This document shows, one piece after another, positions 1 to 12,100 of a stretch of DNA of 64,000 nucleotides (position 1 is the first letter of the stretch; every line of letters begins with the position of its first letter). Under the pieces are notes generated by a model that saw nothing but the letters and a program-made list of their open reading frames with translations, made no database searches and was not told the origin of the DNA. Source of the stretch: Temnopleurus reevesii (lineage: Eukaryota > Echinodermata > Echinoidea > Temnopleuroida > Temnopleuridae); the NCBI GenBank assembly GCA_036244855.1, contig BQKZ01001017.1, positions 12,666 through 76,665 of the forward strand. Reading direction: 5' to 3'. Both the position numbers and the translations under genes were made by a program.

Positions 1-116
1 GCTAGCGCCCTCGTTGTTGAGCTTCGGGGATGGTGGTGTCTCTCGTGTTCCTCTCTGTCTCTCCTCTCGGCTTCCTTCTGCTGGTGGGGTTTACCTCCCC
101 TGCCTGGCACATCACT
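1..116 (-). CDS. CSNK1D/E-like: CK1 delta/epsilon coding exon 7, start of regulatory tail (partial)
   Basis: The acceptor ATCACAG at 123-117 gives a phase-0 join to LKF. The exon reads [20 protein letters not shown] then [19 protein letters not shown], up to the window edge. The ERRDREE run followed by a short gap and a TRAL-type motif matches the tail start of CK1 delta and epsilon, where it follows the kinase domain directly. The histidine-rich HERHHHP stretch is a local difference. The exon continues past position 1. Confidence 0.85.
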
Positions 117-3100
117 CTGTGATTATGAAGAATAAAGATTAAACTTTGATTTGAGCAAACGGGTCAGTGTTTCACCAGATCGTTCTTAAAGTTGAAGAGT
201 ACATATAACTATTGTAATCCGCATAAGTTTCTCAATCATTCAGCAAAAGAAGTGATACCACTCATGCATAAACTCATTCATAGAAGTCTTTCGTGACATA
301 AGGAAACACCGCCCAGGGAGGTGTTTCACCAAGATAAGAAAGACTTTAAGATCGACTGGTATCCCTTCTTGTGCGTAATAATTCATAATAGTACGCGCAT
401 TCAGCGCAAGAATTGATACCAGTTGATCTTAAAGTCTTGCATAACTTTATGAACGATTTGGTGAAATGCATCCCAGGACTGTTGGGATTGCGAAAGCATG
501 AATGCTCTCCACAACACCCTTGACTGTGTAGAGAGAGGAATAGTACCGCACTGGCTTACTAAAAGACTATTGTCAAAGTTAAATTCTTGAAACATAAATT
601 ACATGAATTGCAGATTATGCATAAGTTGTACAGTATTCCAAATCATCAATGAGATATATTATGAAGATACCTAAAGGCAAGCATCCATGTAAAATATCCA
701 AGCAATAATTCTTTACACATAAAATTGTCTCTCCTCAAAAAGAGATTTTTCCCTACAAATAGTCGAAAGATTACATAGCTGAAGACAATGACAATGTGTC
801 AGTCACACATTCACTCTAAGCCTCATTGCAAGGAAGAAGAAATGGAGCGGTTCTTCATGAAAGTATATTTGTTTGTTGATATCCTATTGTAACATGCTGA
901 TTCCAAAACGATAGTTTCATATTGTGTTCCTAATAGCTAACTTAAAAAACGATTTAATGAAATAAAGCCCTATAGTAACTCATTGCAAGGGGTAAGAGTG
1001 GTTATGCGAGGGCCCCAAAGAAACAGAAAATACTTACGAATTTGAGCATGTTCCAGTCAAAGACATAGTCGTAAGGGTAGCCTAATCGGTGGAAGAGATT
1101 GCGAAACAACTGCCTGACAAAGGAGTAGTCTGGCTTCTCCAAAATAATGATTTCATATGGATGTTCTAAATAGCTGAACTTAAAATGATTTCAAGAAATA
1201 AAGCCCTATANAGCCCAGGACTGTTGGGATTACGAAAGCATGAGTGATCTTCAAAACCACCTTGACTGTGTAGAAAAAGGAATAGTTTACCCCCTGCTGA
1301 CTAAAAGACTATTGTCAAAGTGAAATTCTAAAAACATGTAACTTTCATGGATTAACTTAGGGTGTCTTGAAATAAAACCCTAATAATAATAATAATGATA
1401 ATAATAATATCTCTTATTTACCCAGGGAAGCAAATTTCAGCTGTAAGCTGTTCTTCCAGCGGGCCATGCAAAACATTAGTTATCATTACCCTTCTCCGTT
1501 CTTAAATGCCGAGCAAGAAGGCAGATGGTCCCATTTTTATAAGTCTTCAGTATAACTCGGCCGGGGATTGAACCCACGACCTTCCGTTCATGGGGTAGAC
1601 GCTCTACCACTGAGCCACACATGTCCAGTCCGGTAGATCAATTCATTGCAAGGGACCCAAGAGTGGGTAAGTTTCAGCCCCCAAAGAAGCAGGAAATACT
1701 TACGAATTTGAGCATGTTCCAGTCAAAGACATAGTCGTAAGTGTAGCCTAATCGGTGGAAGAGATTGCGGAACAACTGCCTGAGAAAGGAGTAGTCTGGC
1801 TTCTCGTCAAATCGGAGATTCCTCGTGTGGTTCAGGTATGTTGCAAATTCAGCTGTACATAAGGAATAAGAAAATATGATCAATGTTAGATCACTCTTTA
1901 TCATTGAGAAGTGGGGGGCAAGGGGATGGCAGATGAGGGGCTCAGCCCCGGTTGTTTATTTTTTTAAAATTATTTTCCCTGGAACATATTTCATACAGAA
2001 AACGATACTTAAAATGTAGTGAAAAAAAATTAAGTTATTTTTACACGTCTCTTTAAAATCAAAGTCCATTCTATAATTTTACTGAACATGGCTTATCCGC
2101 TTGTATTTCACAGGTTTATGTATAATTTCACGGTGAATTTCTTTTAATCTCAGTAAAAAGTAAACATACAAAAAATAATGATAAAATATATGTCGCTGAA
2201 TTCTTCAAATCTAAAAAAAAAATGGGGGAATTACCAGTATTTCAAGTATTTACAAGTATCTTTCAAGTATTTACAGCCGTGAAGCCCTGACAATTTTTAG
2301 TGTCATATCCTCATTCTCTATCTCTCTATTATCCCCTCATTCACTCTCTCTCATCGATCTATGACCTCAGCTACGTGTGTTAGGGTTTGGAGCACATCTT
2401 CTATTAGGAAGGATGCAACTGTTACTGACAAGAAATCAACTCGGTTTGAGTCACTACCTTGGCTCCCTGCGGACAGATACCCCAAGTAATTCCCTCATTC
2501 ATAGAGCAAGGTGTTTGGGGGGTAGGAACATGCTCCCATTGCAATGTGTAGAGCTTTAGTGCTTGGATGAATTGTAAATTAACAAAGAGATACTAAATGA
2601 TATCGAACTTTGCCGTGTGGTGCACAACATTTTGTTTATAAACTCACAGGGGGGAAAAAGTTAGAGTAACTACCACAACTCCTTACAGACAGATAGCTAA
2701 GCCAATCCAATCATTCATATCGCTAGTTGTAGAAACATGCTCCAAATGAAATGTGTACAACATGAGCAAACATCTTATGAGATACAATGTAAAGGATATT
2801 GAACTTTGTCATGTGGTGCATAGAATATTGTTATCTATCATAACCATTATTACCTGCCTCACAGAAAAAAATTGAGAGTCATTGCCTTCAAAGCTTCTAG
2901 TGGACAGAAGATACCAGCAACTACGTAACCAACTCATTTACATTGTTAGGTGCTTGAAGGACCCATAGAAATATGTTCTTATTGCAAGGCCTATGGCGCC
3001 TTAGTCATGCTACAGACTTGGTAAAAGTTCATGTTGCACAAACAAAATGCTACATGCTGTTGACCTTTGATATATGGAAGTTTGTTAATTTGGTATGAAA

Positions 3101-6100
3101 ACAATGAATGTGTAGTGTAAGACTGTTATGAAAATGTGCGTAAAAATGTATATCGCTTCAAGTTTCAAAATATGCTTCATTGTCATATTGTTATATGCAA
3201 TGTCACTTTAAAGCGATAGACCAGTTTTGGGAGGAGGGCGCTTCAGATATTTAACTAGTTTGCGAGCTGCAGTAAAATTATTACCATAATGCAGCTTTTC
3301 AATAGTAAATTGGAGCATGTTCATAGTTTGTTTGAATGAAATCGACCTAGAAATGGCCTAATTATCGCAAAATAAAAAAACCTGCTGCGGTCGTACCTCA
3401 GAGAACATGCTTCACGTACGAAATGAACGCGAACTCACACACCGCAGACAATACCACCAATCGCACCGCCCATTTCAGGCCGACGCTCCCCGCGCTAAAG
3501 CACTTAGCACACCATAGGAACAATGGCGGATTGACCTGTTCGACGTAAAATACACAGATTACAAGCAAAAATGTACTCCTAATATCCTACATAGATATAT
3601 TTAGGAATGTAAAGCAACTTGTGAATACATCAGCTCGTTTAACATCACTTTCTGCATCCTGGTCATTACGAATCTATACCTTTAAACATTATTAAATTTT
3701 GGCATTGTGTTATCTCATGGATGATAAAGTTCAAGTTCAAAATAACACAGGTTCACATGCACCAAACTCTGGCAAAGTCATATTTCATTGTGATATCATG
3801 ATATCATTCCCATAAACTTGTATAAATTTATAGCACAATGCCACTTGATTGTAAGCATTCACTTGCGTAAATGTTATGAAATGATTTTGATCTCTTGTTG
3901 ACAGCCAGAATAGAAGGCAATTCAACGTGCATTGTGTAGGGAACTTGTCTTCAATAGGCTTTGTACAGAGGCGCTTTGTCAATGGGCTTTGTATTGATTC
4001 CCAGCTAGTTCCCATCCTACTATGAGTCATGTAGTAGGAAAATAGTATAATCATCTCAATCGTGTGCTACAATTTCCTCATAGAATATCCTATCTACTGT
4101 ATTACATTCCCCCATTCAGGCTTACATTAATGAACATTTACTGATGGTCTGAATTGTATTTTTAAAAAAGGTAAAAATAGGTAGTCTAACAAAAGATGTT
4201 CACTGTAAAGGAGAAATAAAAAAAAAAATCTCTGGTAAAAATTTGAGATGAAACACAGGTGAAAGCAACAGTCTCCGATACCAATGATAAATAATAATAT
4301 TAAATTATAATACTTATAAAGCATTTTTATCACACACTTGTGACCTCTGCAGATTCACTGGTGAAAACAGATGACTTAAAAAAATATATTGCTTCTTGCC
4401 GACCATCATACTGAGGATTTTTTTTTAAACTGTTGATACTTTTGATAAAATGGATCCTTGTTACAAAGAGATTGGATATAACAGGATTCCCTTTATAATA
4501 TGGTGATTTTGTTGGGCCAAGCTCTTTATATTTCTTTCTTAATTTGACCCCGATATAGCAAGGAACCTGATAAATAACAGATAATTTTCATTGTCCCATG
4601 GATCTTTTTATAAGGAAGTTTCACTGTATTCTCGTATGCAACATAATTGCTGAGCTGCTACATGTATATCACCTTTGGGATAAAACAATATGCTGCCCCA
4701 TGGACAAACATTTAAACTCAGACCGTATTCTCATATGGATTGTAAAATGTTGACTGTGATTCACTTTTGCTTCACTGGTGATAGTCTAAACAGGAATATG
4801 GTTTCAACTGCTGTAAACTGGATTCCAATCGGCCTCAGGAAATGGCTTAGGTTGTTTTTATGTATTGAAAAAAGGTGATAGGCGAAAACAGGATATCTGC
4901 ATGTGTACATGTCCATGTACAGATTAAATCCGGCTAATTCTATGTTTCTTTTCAATATGATGTTATCAAGAAAAAACAATCTAATCAATGGCTAGTGTAA
5001 GAAATATGCAGATTATTATTATTGCTTATATCGCTACAAGTGCAGATGATTTGCTAGAAAAGGAGGGTTTACAAATGTAATTAAATTTACATGAATTTCT
5101 TGCAAACGAACATACATGGTAAAACCAGTTGATAACAATAAGACTACGATACTTGGAATCCAGTTTGCATACACTACTTGTTATGTCGGGCAAAGCTTTG
5201 GGGTTGTCAAGAACAACTTTTGTGTTAGAGGTATGCATAAATTTTGCATAGATGAGTAAACCCCCCTATTGCATGCCAATTGAATTTCATTCAAGAATGT
5301 TCAATGGGACCACCTCCCCCTCTCTTATGCTCTTTCGTAACTTTCTTGTTTGTAAATTGATGATTATATATTTACTGATTTTTTCCCCTATTAATGCAAA
5401 AAAAAATAATAATAAAATTTGAGGAATAATTTGAAGTGAAATTATTTCCCAAAAAAGAAACACAGCTCTATAATAAAATCAATGGGAAAGCCAGAGAAAA
5501 AAAGGAGCCCAGTGGAAAAACAACTCAACTTGAAATGGAAAGAAAGGCAGGAAAAAATGTGAGGATCATTATAACGTGTGTGAAATAAACTAAGACAATT
5601 TGGCAGCCCGTAGGTTAAGAGGGCTTTAAAGTGGAAATGAGAAATCATTTTGACTGACAAAAATAAGGGAGTGTTCCCTCCTCACTGGCTTTGTATTGGC
5701 TGGGGGCAACACCATTGATATTACATGACTTGTTTTCAACATAATCAGTGTCTCCTAAATTATGATTTATCACTCTTGCTAAGTCATGACAGACTGAGTT
5801 GATTGACTCGGGAGAAAAGCAGAGTGATTGAAAACAGTACATTGTGACACATCGTCATTCAACAACCAGCCAATTTGCAGTTCCAATTTGGGTGTTTGCT
5901 CTTGATATATAGATCACCGCCTGTGTCTCCTACTTAAAAATAAATCGGTCAAAAAAAAAATGAATCCTTCACATGAAACCTGAAAAGTCATTTTCAGAAG
6001 AAAGATTTTATTTTCTATTATAAGTCCCATTTTCTACTTGAAATCTGATCCAAATATTAAACAAATAAGTTTAAACAAACAACATTTTTTGACTGAAGCA

Positions 6101-9100
6101 TTTTTTGACAACTGATAATGGGCAATAGTGTGACAACTTCATAATTGTTTTTTTCATTTGAACCCTCAAATTATAAATTCAACACTTCTAAAGATAGAAG
6201 ACTTAGCATGTCTAAAATGTACAGAATTTGATCAGGCGTCACTGATTCAATTAAATTAAGTCATCTATAAATATCAAAGCAGCATCTTCATTCGTAGCTT
6301 TGACCAAATTGTCTGTTTCAATCTAAAAATATAGCCTAAAGCAACAACAATCATCAGGATCACAAAATCACTGCTTGAGGACAGTAGACTAATGAGTTGA
6401 GCAAAGCAGGATTTATGTAGTACGCACTGGGTTCTGGCAAAAGGTGTCGTTTATTACTGCATCCCGTGGCTGTAATTCCTAGTACCCATTTAGAGGTATC
6501 CTGTTATCGTAGGAGTGCATGTCATCGTTTGACAATGGCAATGGTTGAACCTCAAAATAGGGATTGAACAGCACATATGTCTACGTTTGGTGGAAGTTAG
6601 GACTAAAAAAAACTTACTGTCAAATGATTCCTTGTTCTTTAAAGTAATAATAATAAAATAATAATAATGAACGGCTTTTATATAGCGCTTATCAACTCTT
6701 CATTAGAATTCTCTAAGCGCTCTACAATTGCAGCATTATTACCCTGGCTTTAGCAGTGCAGCTATCAGGAGCATCAGCTTTTTCAAGGAGTAATTTCCTA
6801 CCAGGTACCCATTCACCTCACCTGGGTTGAGTGCAGCACAATGTGGATGAATTTCTTGCTGAAGAAAATTAACACCATAGGTGGGATTCGAACCTACGAC
6901 CCTCTGGTTGAAAGGCGAGAGTCAGAATCACTACACTACAGCGCCTCTACGTAAGATCGGTCTATGGTTGATGTAACATGATTTTATTTAGAAGTTTCTT
7001 TATTCAATATAAAACAGGTGACAGGGACGCTGGGGTATATAGGGACAAAACCTCCACATCTATTCAGATCTGCTTATATCATATTTGCCTTCACTTTGTT
7101 TATTTTCACATTTTGAAAGATTTATCCTTTAAGAGGGTACATAGAAAGATCTACCTCATCGAAAATGAATCTTAAACCTTTTACGTTTTGTTCCCGTTTG
7201 CCCCGGTTTACAGTATTTATCTAAAAGAAAGACGATTCAGAGGTCAACAAAGTTAAAAAAACTTTTCCACTCTTAAAAAAAAACAAACAACAAAAACGGT
7301 CATTTAAATAGGAACCATCCAAGTGGTGGTTTAGAAAAAATCACATGTCTTACACACAATTTCTTGTCAACCAACAGTTGGTTACTTCCTATTTCAACCA
7401 TTCTAATGATTCTTGAATTACATTTCTGAGAATTTGCAGATTTAATTTGTCAGTGCTAATCAACTGCAATCTGAAATAGATTGCAAATTTCAGTACATTT
7501 AAATGTAAAAAAGTATGCTATGGACATTCCTTCTATATGACCAGCACGCATAATGCAATAAATTGTATTTAAATTTTACAAATACATTTTTTCCTTGGTT
7601 CGTATATTAAAGGAACACTCATGCTGGGAGGCACATACTCCTAATTATTCCTTGGCAAAAACTCTAAGAACGGAAGCTGCAAAGTATCCAGTGTACAATG
7701 TCATATATTTGTTGGTTTACTGTAATGGGGTACTTAAACACAAAGGCTTTTGAAATGCTGCCAACTTGAATAAGATGCTCATTCAATGTATTTTCCTTTC
7801 GAGATGTGCAAACATGTTCAAGAATAAATGTGATTTTCGTAGACAAATTTCTGATGTGCATATTTGAAAAAGGCAAGATAATTTGAAGTGAACTGCATAC
7901 ACATGAAATGTCCCCTTGACACTCAGCTTACGTAGCCCATCTTTCTGAGCAAAATAATGCCTCTGGCAGGAATATTCAAATGATATTTATATTAAATCTT
8001 ACAAAAAAAAATAAAATGTCTAATCTGACACATGAATATGTCTCTACCCTCTCTAAAAAAGGTTGAAAAGCTGCATATTTTTTTCAGATGATACATTGAA
8101 TCTTGAGAAAAATAAATTAAGACCACCTTTCATGCTACCCACTTTGAAATGAAGAGGAAAGTGGGGGGGGGGGGGGGGGGGTGACGCTATATATTTCAGA
8201 TTTTATATTGAATCTTTAGAAATATAAAAATATATCAATGAGACTGATGCAACAATATGATATCTGGGTCAGTATCAATACTCACGTGAGTATCCTTTGC
8301 ACAGCACTTCAATGGGCGTGGACATTTTCTTTTCACTGATCTTCTCATACTTCTGCTTCTTGGTCGCAGCCTTCAGGCCTTGCCAGGGTAAACTGCCTCG
8401 GTTGAAGTACATTAACATGTAACCTAATGATTCCAAGTCGTCTCTCCGACTTTGCTCTGCAAGGAGGAGGGAATGGGAGGGAAATGGTGAAGTAAATTAA
8501 TAGATGCAGACATGCCATTAGAGAGATGTAAGAAATGGGGATTAATGGCATTGCAGGGGGTGAAAATGACAAAGATAGTGTGGGTTATGAGGCCTCAGCT
8601 TTGAGGATACAGCATTGAAAAATCACATTTAAAGAAAAAAATGAATAAAAAACAGGATTAAATTCATTTTATGAATCTTACTGGAAGGCTAACATTCATG
8701 ATGTGGCATTTTCATTTTACAATTTGGATAACAGCTACTCCACATAATCTGAACAAAAAATGGGGGGAAAATGTTTTTCAACACATCAATACTGAAGACA
8801 GTCCCCTTTCATTTGTCATTAAAAAAAAAATCCTAAATAACATTTAAAAACAAATTCCATTCATTCATTCATTTCTTAAAGAATAGAATTGAAATCATCT
8901 GCTATAGATAGAATTGTGACAAAACCTTGCACCTACAGGACGTAGTAAAATCCCGAAAATGCTATTTCGGTTGCAGATTTAATCTCACGCTTTCATCATG
9001 GTTGTTCGACAAAGAGCAGAGGAAGATTGCCAAAATCTCACTCAAAATGATTCATCACATGATAGAATCAAGTTTCTTATCAGCTTGAAATTAAATATCT

Positions 9101-12100
9101 ATTTTCTTTGTCCTCCTGTAGGAACAAAAAGTCTACCCATTCCGTTATTTTGAGTCTTTCAAGATACTATGGCCCGTATTCTGATAGCAGGTTTAACTTA
9201 AACTAGAGTTTAAATCTGTGGTTTAAGTATGGGTAGCCCAAAGTGTCAAAACTTTATTTAGACTGAATAATTCTTATGTTAACTGCTCTCTTTTCCCATG
9301 CTCTAATAATGTAGAAAATTATTTAAGTTTTTATTCCAAGACAGTTTTTAATACTATGAGTGCCAAATGAGCTAGTAAATCAAACACCGACTGTTATAGA
9401 TTCAACCCTCTTTAGGCTTACCATACTTAAACCACAGATTTAAACTCTAGTTTAAGTTAAACCTGCTATCAGAATACGGGCCTATAATGGCATTACACAC
9501 TGTACAGTGTGAAAGGACATTTGGGGAGGGGGTTAGGTCAACAGGAACATAAAGTACATGTATGCATGTACATTTCAAATTTTAGTTTGTTTAAATCTAG
9601 ATAATAATAATAGTAATAATAATAATAATTTGCATTTATAAAGCCCTTTTTGGTAAGATTCAAAGCACATTTTAGGGAAGGTAGAAGAAATACAGAACAG
9701 GTCAACAAATGCATACATGTATAGAAATAACAGAATGAGAATACATAGATTACGAGCAAGTGATACAAGATACAAGATCTTCAATTTAAATTCCACACCA
9801 CATTCCATAATCACACTAAAAATGATTGTGTGATGTAAAATCATAATCACGATCAATGTTAATTTATTTTTGTCAAATAAATGAAATTGATTGATTTGCA
9901 ATGTCAGTAAAACTCATTTCAATGTGTGAAAATTCAAAAAAATATTCCCTACATCCAGAGTACTGCACTATTTCAGATCATCAACAATCAGGCATGCGAT
10001 AATTATTTCTCATAAATCAATGAGAAATTTCTGCACAATGAAGAGGGAGGTGAGGGCCATTCATTTGGCACAGACTTTGGAATATGAATCACATCAGAGA
10101 CTTTTATTTCGGCTCTCTATTTCCCCAAAGATTTGCAGCATTTCCTCCATCAAATTCCATGACTATAAAGTTCAAGTACAGTATGGTTGCCTATACTGTG
10201 TATGAAGACATACATGTACACAAAAACATGAGGTCTAGTGTAGGCTTCATGGATACATGTATGTAAGGCATACATGATATTGACATTGGACATGAAAATG
10301 AGATTATCCACAGTGAAAGTAAAATATGATGCGAACCTGTCATCACCATAAAGCTGGGAACAATGGGATCATAGTATAAAGATCACTGGATTGTAGCCAT
10401 TGTTGTGAGTACAAACAGTGCTTACAGGTAGCAAAAACTTGAAATGCCTGTAGGCATACTTGCCAAATCTAACACTTTTGGTGCTAGAATGCTGGCAGGT
10501 ATGCATCTGGTTGATAATTTGCATAAAATGTGTATATTCAAGGCTACAAATAGATGTTTCAGGTGAATTACAGACAATGATTCTTTCATTGTTTGGCCGG
10601 AAACCAAATAGGCCTACTGAATCAACCTACATGTAATGACAATCACAAAAGACATAGTGTGCTATGGTAAGCATTGTTTACACAAACGAATCTGTTTACA
10701 AATATACACTATGCCAATAAAAGGCAATGACAGATGGGAAAATTTGTTACTAATAGATCAATCATAATAAAAGATGAATGGTTGTATCAAAACAGGATCT
10801 CTCGCTTTTGACAATTGTAAGTTTAAGAATTTTCCCTCTCATGATTATTGTCATAAGTTAATTGACTAATAAGGAAATTGGATATTGTTCCCTCTCATGA
10901 TGTATTACAACTGTACAAGTTTTCTCATGAAATGACTTAGTAGGAAGCCATTTGCAACATATGCCATCACCCCCTTCCCTAGAAAGTAAACATCATTATG
11001 CATGAACGGTACCAACATGTACCAAACATATTGGACAGACACACATCCATCATTCGCCACTTGTATTACCCGATACATTATCAATCATACAGCAGATTCT
11101 GCTTTGACAATGGCAGATTCCTTAGAACAGGAGCAATGCCTCCTCGTAATCGCCAAATCATTACTCATTCGTCTTTCAAAGTTTAGGCAGTTGTCTGAAT
11201 GGAATCTGCAAGAATGCTATTGTGCTTGAGACACAGTTTATTCTTGCTAATTCAAAGCAAATATTCATGGATCAAACCACAAATTATCTGACCCTTTCCA
11301 TATAATTTAATCAATGCAATCTCAATATCTTTGTATCTCATTATCATAGATGAAAAACTACATCCTTTTTAAATTAATATGTCTAAGAGCCGGCACCCCC
11401 ATCACTTTTCAAAATATGCATTCTGCTGTGCCTGATTTACAAAAAAGCATCGTTTGATATTGATTTACATTCCATATCAGATTTTACATAAATCGTTTCT
11501 CTTTTAACGATATTTTTATCAGAAAATGGAATATTGATTTCCCTTTTTAAGTGATCTTGCAAAATAAGTGGTCATGTATTGATTTGATATTGAATGTGCA
11601 GATACCAACTTTCCTCTGAATGTTGAACCTAAAACAAATATGTAAGAACAAAAACATTCTGGTTTCATAGTTCAACACCTCCTGCAATCAAATGTCAACA
11701 GCAGGCCTGTAATTAATTCATCATCACCTAGACTATTTGTTTTCATCATTTGTATTTCATTCAAGCAGTACACAAGGGCAAACATTTCCTTTTAATCATT
11801 TCCTTCCTACTTCCCAGTCATCAAATACTCATCACATCAAATTCCTTCTTGGTAAGACATCTACCAGAAAGAGAGCACTGACACAAAGCTATGGCATTGC
11901 TCTTCCAGTTGAGGACTCTGTGTTCTAATATTACATGCCTCTGTACATATCCTTGCCCTAAACACACAGGGACTACAACACTCAACCACGGAGTCTCATA
12001 TACCCCTCTGATCACACATATCCCTATGATCGCGCCTCTACACATATGCAGAGGTGAGTGCTATCAGAACACAGAGTCCTCAACTGGACTATGTCATTGC

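Larger units (their letters stand above)
117..1703 (-). other. CK1 intron 6
   Basis: Holds the exon 6 fragment (1031-1138), the tandem blocks 470-590/1216-1340, a SINE (1380-1632), and a foldback element near 341-440 whose arms (AAGACTTTAAGATC type) are inverted copies of each other. A fragment resembling that element recurs at 49470-49500. Nothing else recognised. Confidence 0.8.
1853..8285 (-). other. CK1 intron 5
   Basis: AT-rich non-coding stretch. Contents: a diverged tandem repeat at 2400-3060, a GGCGGGTTTAC-type element at 5061-5267, a tRNA-derived SINE at 6645-6950 and a G18-type homopolymer at 8163-8181. No exon found between the two CK1 exons. Confidence 0.8.

Noticed and set aside
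2377..2559. Possible LINE reverse-transcriptase fragment ([13 protein letters not shown] reading)
   Set aside because: A single short resemblance in one frame with nothing on either side. The sequence is better explained as one unit of a diverged tandem repeat.
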